NCBI GenBank assembly: GCA_026125285.1
Contig: JAHCLO010000006.1
Coordinates: forward strand, 124,001 to 188,000
From: Verrucomicrobiia bacterium
GTDB lineage: Bacteria > Verrucomicrobiota > Verrucomicrobiia > Limisphaerales > JADLHS01
Length of the DNA stretch: 64,000 nt
Reading direction: 5' to 3'
The notes under the pieces are model-generated. The model ran no database searches. It was given only the letters and a program-made list of their open reading frames with translations, and was not told where the DNA came from. The position numbers were made by a program, and so were the translations under genes. Shown here piece by piece: positions 58,729 through 64,000 of the stretch (position 1 is its first letter; every line of letters starts with the position of its first letter).

Positions 58729-60062
58729 TTCTTCTCCTCGGTCGGGGTGATTTGCGAAAGCGGCAACGGCAAGCCGGTGAGCAATTCAAGCTGCGCCGCC
58801 GCATCGAGCGCCTCTTTCTTCGTGTCGAGCAAGCCCTCGACGGCGTCGAGGTATTGCTTCTGCAATTCGACGTAGGTGGAGATCGGCACTGCGCCGAGGC
58901 GGTAATGGCGGTCGGCGACTTCGGCGGCTTCCCGGAAGTGCTGCACGGAGTCGGGCCGCCACTTCGCCATCTCGCGCAGCTTCGTCTCGTAAGTCAGCGC
59001 GGCTTCGATGACTCTGCGCTGAATCTCCCGCTCGGTCACGTTGAGCGAGACTTCCGCCTGCATCTGGCGCGCGGCGGCGGCTTCGATGTTGCCCTTGTTA
59101 CGATTCCACAACGGCAGAGGCAGCGAGATGCCGACGCCGATGATGCGCTCGCGGTCGTTGCCGGCGTTTTCCTCCGAGAAGGTCGGGCCAACGCTGATGG
59201 ACGGGTAACGTTCGTTCTTCGCGAGGTCAACGCGGAAGCCTTGCTGCGCGAGTTCCACCGCACGGACGCGCAACTCGAAATTATTTGTTCGCGCCAGCGT
59301 GATGAGCGCGCTTCGATCTTGGGGCGGCGGACGGAAGGCCAAATTCGCCTGGCTGATGGTCAGCCGCGTGTCGGGCGAAGCGCCGCGAAGCTGGTTCAGT
59401 TCCAGCAACGCCGCTTGCGTGGCCAACGCCGCCTCGCTGGCTCTTCTCTGAGCGTTCAACTCCGTCGCTTCGATGACGCGCGTTTCGAGCAATGGGGTCA
59501 GGCCTGCCGGATCGCGCTGCACCAGCACTTCGCGGAGCGCCTTGAACCGCTCGGCCACTTCCGTCGCGGCGGCAGATTTCTCCTGCGCGGCGAACAAGCC
59601 ATAGGCCAGAGTCCGCACGCGCCCAGCGAGAGCGATCTTGAATCGCTCGTAACCGAGGTGCGCGAGTTCGATGTCTTGGTTTGCGATGGCCTTGCGCAGA
59701 CCGATGCGCCCCGGCCACTCGAACGGCTGCACCAGGGATACCGACCACGCCACGCCCTCGGCAGACAGCCCGCCGCCGGTCACGCGCTTCTGGCCCACGC
59801 CGCCGCTCAGTTCAGGATTGGCGAGCAGTCCAGCGGTTCTGCGCCCAGCTTTCGCGGCGGCGATTTCGGCATCGTAAAACTTGAGTTCAGGATTTTTCTC
59901 CAGTGCCTCGGCCACGAGCGCATCGAGCGTATGCGACGCGCCGGGCGGGGCGTTGGTGGTGGAGGTTGACTCCTGCGCCCACGCAACGGGGGCGACCAGG
60001 GAAACGGCGAGCACCGCCACAGCGAATTGGCGAGGCCACGGCAAGGAACTTGTCAGCTTCAT
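58725..60062 (-). CDS. czcC: CzcC-type TolC-family outer-membrane protein
   Basis: The 445-aa protein starts at MKLTSSLPWPRQFAVAVLAV, a signal peptide, so the earlier ATG at 60152 is rejected. Two outer-membrane-factor repeats are present (LKFYDAEIAAAKAGRRTAGLL, GISLPLPLWNRNKGNIEAAA, DRHYRLGAVPISTYVELQKQ). It should complete the CzcCBA pump with the next two genes. Confidence 0.9.
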   Translation of the reverse strand: MKLTSSLPWPRQFAVAVLAVSLVAPVAWAQESTSTTNAPPGASHTLDALVAEALEKNPELKFYDAEIAAAKAGRRTAGLLANPELSGGVGQKRVTGGGLSAEGVAWSVSLVQPFEWPGRIGLRKAIANQDIELAHLGYERFKIALAGRVRTLAYGLFAAQEKSAAATEVAERFKALREVLVQRDPAGLTPLLETRVIEATELNAQRRASEAALATQAALLELNQLRGASPDTRLTISQANLAFRPPPQDRSALITLARTNNFELRVRAVELAQQGFRVDLAKNERYPSISVGPTFSEENAGNDRERIIGVGISLPLPLWNRNKGNIEAAAARQMQAEVSLNVTEREIQRRVIEAALTYETKLREMAKWRPDSVQHFREAAEVADRHYRLGAVPISTYVELQKQYLDAVEGLLDTKKEALDAAAQLELLTGLPLPLSQITPTEEKK

Positions 60063-60175
60063 AGATTCAAACAGTGTCAAACACGGACAGGACAAACCAC
60101 GACAGATCGGAGCACGAGGGCGCGACGATGCGCCTTGTGGGAACGGGAACAATCCTCAGTGAAAGCGAGGACTAA

Positions 60176-60565
60176 TTACGAAGCGACGGAAGGAGCACGG
60201 ACAGGAAGCGCCGTGCGATGGGAGAACTGCCAGACCCTGGAAAGTTCCGGCGGAGATTCCGAAGCGGCCAACGATGCGACTTGAGGCTCGGGCAGCGGAG
60301 CTTCAATCACGGAGGAAAGCAGGGCGAGGAGTAGTAGCGGCTGGGGCGCGGAGACAGTCTGCTCTTCAGCCCGGTAATCCCCGCTTTCGACGACGCATTC
60401 GTCGCTCTCGCAATCCTTCGAGTTGGCAGCCCCTGAATCCACGAAGCAGCAGGTCTTGAGGAAATCGAAACCGGGAACGCCCTCCAAAATGCAATGCATT
60501 GACGCCAGTCCATAGAGGACCAGCGCCAACATCGCTGTAATTTTAGTGAGCCTGCTCACGGCCAT
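60176..60565 (-). CDS. Small Cys-rich membrane-anchored protein
   Basis: The 129-aa frame starts at MAVSRLTKITAMLALVLYGL, a signal or anchor, then HCILEGVPGFDFLKTCCFVD and DCESDECVVESGD with five Cys, and a second hydrophobic stretch (LLLLALLSSVIEAPLP). Genes of this look commonly precede czcC in this phylum as I recall. A metal-sensing or regulatory role is inferred. The earlier in-frame ATG at 60655 gives an improbable leader. Confidence 0.6.
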   Translation of the reverse strand: MAVSRLTKITAMLALVLYGLASMHCILEGVPGFDFLKTCCFVDSGAANSKDCESDECVVESGDYRAEEQTVSAPQPLLLLALLSSVIEAPLPEPQVASLAASESPPELSRVWQFSHRTALPVRAPSVAS

Positions 60566-60677
60566 TAGAATACACGTCGGCAGAAAACGTTCAAAGTTTA
60601 TTCCTAAACCCAAGGTTCTGAACGGCTTTCTCGACTCCAAACAGGTTTGAATCAACGCTCTACAAGTCCCGCCGACC

Positions 60678-62315
60678 TCATGGCTTGACCAGCCGGTAAA
60701 AACGCCGGCCCGTTGCCTCGCTGACTGTCACCGTCCAGCGACCGCCGACCAGGGTGGGGTTCTGGGCCACCAAATCCCAAGCCGCGCCACTCGTCTCAGC
60801 GGACGATTCCAATCGCCAACCTTGTTCCGCTTCCGGCCACGAGAGGGTCACACTTGTTCCGTCGCGTTGGACGGCGAGCGTGGGCGGAGGGAGCACCTCA
60901 AAGTTCTGCATCATCCCCGAGTCTTCGTGTTCGAGGTTGTGGCAATGATGCACGAACAATCCGGAATGGGTGTCGAAGCGCGTCAGCACGCGCACCATCT
61001 CGCCGGGATTCACCAGCACGGTGTCCTTCCAACCCGCGTCTTCGGGAGGCAGCGTCGCCGTGGTGCTCCGGCTCAAGACCTGGCAGAGCGCGGCGTGCGC
61101 GTGCATGGGGTGAGGCTCAGTGCCGGTGTTCCGGTATTCCCAAATTTCCACGTCCCCGAACGGAACGCTGAAGTCCTTGCGCTGCATGTTGAAAAGCTGC
61201 CCGTTGATGGTGTGAACCATGCCGGACATCGCCAAAGTGAAGACACGCGTGCGCTTGGCTTGTGCCGGGTTGAGGGGCGTGAACGGTTGCAGCGTCGCCG
61301 GAACGGTCGCATTTCCTGTCGCGGCGCTGTCCACGTAGAAGCGCAACAAATCCATTTCCGTCCCCTGCTGCGAACCGCCCATCATGCCTCCGCCGCCAGG
61401 GAAGCTGAGGCTCTTCAACACGACCGACGCGCCAACCGCGTAAGCCGAGAAGTCCACGAGGATTTCCAACCGCTGGCCCGGCGCGAGCATCGCCGAGGTC
61501 ACAGACACGGGAGCGCCTAGCAGGCCACCGTCTGTGCCAATCAGGTGGAACGGTCGTCCGTCGCTGAGCCCGACCTTGTAGATGCGGGCGTTCGAGCCGT
61601 TCAGCAGCCGCAAGCGGTAAAGTCCCCGGTCCACCGACAGCCAGGCATCCGGCGTCCCGTTCACCAGCATCACATCGCCGAGGTAACCGGACATCACATC
61701 CATCATGGACGGCGCATAGACCAATTGGCGGGAGGCGCTGACCCGCTTGTCCATCAACACGAGCGGCACGTCGTGGCTGCCCGAAGGCAAACCAAAGGCC
61801 GCCTCCGCCGGGTCTTCGATAATGAAGAAACCGGCCACACCGGCGTAAGCCTGCTCCGCCGTCAGTTGGTCCGTGTGCGCGTGATACCAGCAAGTGCTGG
61901 CGCGCTGGCGGACGGGAAATCGGACTTCGTAGCTTTGCCCGGCGGCGACCTGGTCGCGCGGGTGTCCGTCCATCCGTTCCGGGGCTAACACTCCGTGCCA
62001 ATGGAGCACCAAGGGTTCGCCCAGGTTGTTTTGGACGCGTGCCGCGAACTCCTCGCCGCGTCGGACGCGAATCGTCGGGCCGGGGACTCCCCCATTGATG
62101 GCAGACACCGCCGTGGAATAGCCGGGCCAGATGGCGAGATTGGCGCGGGCCACAGCCAACGAGCCGCCAGCCCAGGCGGCGGGGAATCGCAACGGATTAC
62201 CGGGGCGTGCGGACTGCGCCCGCAACCGGGTAAGCGGCAGGAACTGCATTCCCGCCGCGACCATCGCCGCGCCTTGCGCTGTGCGCCCAAGAAACTGCCT
62301 TCGGGTGGTTTTCAT
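60678..62315 (-). CDS. Tat-exported multicopper oxidase
   Basis: The 545-aa enzyme has a twin-arginine signal (MKTTRRQFLGRTAQGAA) and the copper motifs HWHG, YHAHTD, HPMHAH and HCHNLEHEDSGMM, giving T1, T2 and T3 copper sites including the axial Met. It oxidises Cu(I) or other substrates while reducing oxygen; in metal islands such enzymes protect from copper. A C-terminal beta domain (TSVTLSWPEAEQGWRLESS) ends GRRFYRLVKP and is probably a surface or sorting domain. Confidence 0.92.
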   Translation of the reverse strand: MKTTRRQFLGRTAQGAAMVAAGMQFLPLTRLRAQSARPGNPLRFPAAWAGGSLAVARANLAIWPGYSTAVSAINGGVPGPTIRVRRGEEFAARVQNNLGEPLVLHWHGVLAPERMDGHPRDQVAAGQSYEVRFPVRQRASTCWYHAHTDQLTAEQAYAGVAGFFIIEDPAEAAFGLPSGSHDVPLVLMDKRVSASRQLVYAPSMMDVMSGYLGDVMLVNGTPDAWLSVDRGLYRLRLLNGSNARIYKVGLSDGRPFHLIGTDGGLLGAPVSVTSAMLAPGQRLEILVDFSAYAVGASVVLKSLSFPGGGGMMGGSQQGTEMDLLRFYVDSAATGNATVPATLQPFTPLNPAQAKRTRVFTLAMSGMVHTINGQLFNMQRKDFSVPFGDVEIWEYRNTGTEPHPMHAHAALCQVLSRSTTATLPPEDAGWKDTVLVNPGEMVRVLTRFDTHSGLFVHHCHNLEHEDSGMMQNFEVLPPPTLAVQRDGTSVTLSWPEAEQGWRLESSAETSGAAWDLVAQNPTLVGGRWTVTVSEATGRRFYRLVKP

Positions 62316-62403
62316 CGTGCAGTCGCGTGAACGAAGATACTACAAGCGAACGAGCGGCGCTGCTCTGGGCAACCCGCTCGTCAGTCTCGTTTGGCCATCC
62401 GGT

Positions 62404-62856
62404 TCAATGTTGATGCCCTTTGTGCTCGTCCATGCCTGGGGTCGGGCCAGCACCTTTCTTCATCACGCAGCAGGACACGTCCTCGCTGCCGCACTGCTTG
62501 CAGGTGTGCTTTACCACGCTCTTGGCCTGCTTGCCCACGCCTTCGGTCACGATCTTCGTGTCGCAGCCAGGGCACTCGTGACGCTGGATGTTCGCCGTCT
62601 CCTGCCGCCCACCTCTGCCCATAGGCTGAACGACTTTCACCCAGGTGTCCTTGCACTTCGGGCAGGACATGACGATTGTGTCGCCCGCTTCCACTTTCTG
62701 CACGTCCGCCGCCGTGTTGAGGCGGAGCAGCTTCATCATGCGCTCGCCACCTTTCTCCTGAGCCACAGCGCTGTTGGCCAGGAGGGTGAGGCCGGCCACG
62801 GCCACGATGAGTGTTCCACGGGTCAGGTAGTTGCCAATGTTCTTGATGCTCTTCAT
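62404..62856 (-). CDS. Secreted zinc-ribbon protein
   Basis: The 150-aa protein starts at MKSIKNIGNYLTRGTLIVAV (signal) and has three CxxC groups (SCPKCKDTW, ECPGCDTK, TCKQCGSED) plus a CC pair and a His-rich end (DEHKGHQH). It reads as a metal-binding exported ribbon. Not recognised as a named family. It lies 88 bp from the multicopper oxidase gene on the same strand and so is a candidate copper or zinc trap. Confidence 0.75.
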   Translation of the reverse strand: MKSIKNIGNYLTRGTLIVAVAGLTLLANSAVAQEKGGERMMKLLRLNTAADVQKVEAGDTIVMSCPKCKDTWVKVVQPMGRGGRQETANIQRHECPGCDTKIVTEGVGKQAKSVVKHTCKQCGSEDVSCCVMKKGAGPTPGMDEHKGHQH

Positions 62857-62995
62857 ACGATCGTTTCTTTCAATTTGTTTTCCGGTTTCACTGGCAGCCA
62901 CCGTGGCCGCCTTCGTTACTGCCTACACCGCTGCGCACACTTCCCCGCAGACTTTTTCGCCGAGATTGGGGCAATCGCCTCCGCCGATCACCCGC

Positions 62996-63241
62996 TCAGG
63001 ACATTGAATCGGCTTGAGGCGGCAAGGACTCCTTGTGCGCCTGCTTCTCCCACTCCATAAATTGCATGCTCAAATCCTCCCACTTCTTGTGTGGGGGTTT
63101 TGGGCCTTTCACCCATTCCACCTGCCGCCCGCGCCAGAGGGAATGTATGGCGGGAACGAGTTCGAGCGTCAGGATGGTGCTGGTGATCAGGCTAGCGATG
63201 AAGAATCCGACAGCCAGCAGCGGGAACGCGCTGTTCCCGGG
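62996..63241 (-). pseudogene. C-terminal remnant of an HME-RND (CusA-like) pump
   Basis: On the minus strand, translation from 63241 gives PLLAVGFFIASLITSTILTL followed by LELVPAIHSLWRGRQVEWVK and a polar end that stops at 62996. This is the last transmembrane helix and tail of a metal RND pump. An in-frame TAA sits just upstream at the edge, and the rest of the gene is missing. A short palindrome (CGGGAAC, GTTCCCG) lies at 63221-63239, right at the break. Confidence 0.75.
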
Positions 63242-63279
63242 TTAGTTGGCAGGTTGTTTTGACAGAATTGAGCAGCTTG

Positions 63280-63299
63280 GCGCACTAGTTTCAGTGCGC
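63280..63299. terminator. Hairpin at the end of the His-rich membrane gene
   Basis: GCGCACT at 63280-63286 pairs with AGTGCGC at 63293-63299 around a six-base loop and covers the stop codon of the minus-strand gene. No T-run follows, so its terminator function is uncertain. Confidence 0.35.
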
Positions 63300-63800
63300 G
63301 TGCTCATGCTCACGGTCGTGGTTCGGCGGCAGATCTGGATGCGAAAGCGTCGAGCCGGGGCGGAATTCCAGGTGCCGGACTTCGCCGCCCGGTTTGGCCA
63401 CGACCCCGCCCGCCGTCAGGTTGACCGCGGCCAGCAAGGCAACGGGAATTCCAAACCACCGCAATTTCTCAGGACGCTTCCATGCCGCCAGAGCGGCCGC
63501 GGCCGCAGCCAGGGCCGTGAGGTAGTAAAGCCACGCCCAGCGATCTGCGATGAGAATGTGCGGTTTCAAGAGCGACGCGCCCTCGGAGTCCGAGATGGCG
63601 CGAATGCGGTTGTAGGCGGACTCGCCGGACTTGATCACCGGCCAGACCGAGGTTGCCATCACCGCCACGAGCATCAAACTGCCCATTACTGTCCCGCGGT
63701 TCCTGGAGGCGAGCGCAACGACGAGCGCCAACCCGGCGACCGCCAGCCTGATGATTGGCAGGTGGTTCAACAGAGCATGAGCGTATCCGGGTTTTTGCAA
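63291..63800 (-). CDS. Multi-span membrane protein with His-rich tail
   Basis: The 169-aa protein has four or five hydrophobic segments (LAVAGLALVVALASR, GSLMLVAVMATSVWPVI, WLYYLTALAAAAAALAAW) and a C-terminal His/Asp tail (HPDLPPNHDREHEHAH). No ATG is in frame: TTG 63800 is the start unless an upstream CTG is used, with GGGAG 19 bases before. Unknown function; His tail suggests metal. Confidence 0.7.
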   Translation of the reverse strand: MQKPGYAHALLNHLPIIRLAVAGLALVVALASRNRGTVMGSLMLVAVMATSVWPVIKSGESAYNRIRAISDSEGASLLKPHILIADRWAWLYYLTALAAAAAALAAWKRPEKLRWFGIPVALLAAVNLTAGGVVAKPGGEVRHLEFRPGSTLSHPDLPPNHDREHEHAH

Positions 63801-63835
63801 CAGGTCATTTCCGTTGAGTTCTCCCGGGTTTCATT

Positions 63836-64000
63836 TCACAACCGCGTATGGCGTAGGCGCAGAGCATTGCTGATTACAGAAACCGAACTCAAGCTCATGG
63901 CAGCGCCCGCGATGATGGGACTGAGCAGCAGGCCGAAGAACGGATAGAGCAAGCCCGCCGCGACGGGAACCCCCAGCGCATTATAGAAAAACGCAAAGAA
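63836..64000 (-). CDS. copA: CopA-like P-type ATPase, C-terminal end (runs off the window)
   Basis: The minus-strand frame from 64000 to a TGA at 63836 reads [20 protein letters not shown] and ends [19 protein letters not shown]. This is the last membrane helix pair of copper-exporting P-type ATPases, where YN and MSLSSVSV are metal-site residues. The motor and CPC domains lie to the right. Its ending meets the membrane-protein gene 35 bp on. Confidence 0.85.
   Translation of the reverse strand, partial: FFAFFYNALGVPVAAGLLYPFFGLLLSPIIAGAAMSLSSVSVISNALRLRHTRL

Overview
The window reads as accessory DNA from a member of the Verrucomicrobiota, probably a Pedosphaera/Limisphaerales-like bacterium. 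This rests on recognition of protein families and not on a search. The pointers are secreted PQQ-type beta-propellers, a CotH protein and a DUF362 membrane protein, C-terminal domains that end in a YRV/YRL-type motif, and degenerate 'CGGATTTCGGATTTC' repeats. Most genes are on the minus strand and packed into long co-directional arrays. I saw no rRNA, complete tRNA or CRISPR array.

Layout. 1-5.1 kb is a mobile-DNA zone: the start of an integrase that leaves the window, a tRNA-3'-end-like block that may be an attachment site, a RadC-like gene, and a complete RIT element (three tyrosine recombinases in trio) with about 100-bp inverted ends. 5.4-20 kb is a minus-strand secretome block: DUF362 protein, AraC regulator, carboxylesterase, double-CMD/cupin protein, two alpha/beta hydrolases, three PQQ-like propellers (one with a malectin-like insert) and CotH. 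20.3-24.7 kb is a divergent plus-strand block: Rrf2 regulator, cupin, beta-helix protein, VOC protein, then a zinc-macrodomain/SirTM sirtuin pair. 24.8-28 kb holds a MobF relaxase and a small partner gene.

28-49.4 kb is a very large one-directional arsenic island. It has classical parts (ACR3, three ArsC, ArsA, ArsD, two ArsR, ArsM) and a less familiar extracytoplasmic redox/efflux part: ArsP-type permease, TM0996 thioredoxin, a ProC-like dehydrogenase, an anchored thioredoxin, a membrane-anchored octaheme cytochrome, an ArsF-family protein, a CopZ-like [2Fe-2S] protein, CcdA, a complete RND-adaptor-TolC pump, a DGC zinc protein and a Tat-exported flavoprotein, plus SigZ. The island is bracketed by a direct repeat of the 5' end of the relaxase gene: one copy is the live gene and the other is a decayed fragment. 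49.8-64 kb is a metal-resistance block: Zn/Cd/Pb P-type ATPase, frameshifted response regulator, a PII-like protein, a CzcCBA pump, multicopper oxidase, Cys-rich secreted proteins, an RND pump remnant and the end of a CopA-like ATPase.

How it may work together. The cytosolic ars genes would reduce arsenate, chaperone and export arsenite, or methylate it. The redox set would carry electrons through CcdA, thioredoxin and the cytochrome to periplasmic arsenical chemistry, with the RND pump and ArsP permease exporting products. That second part is inference from gene content and order. The best candidates for something new are this cytochrome-ArsF-CcdA-thioredoxin module and the SirTM/macrodomain pair, which lacks the usual lipoyl-carrier partners.
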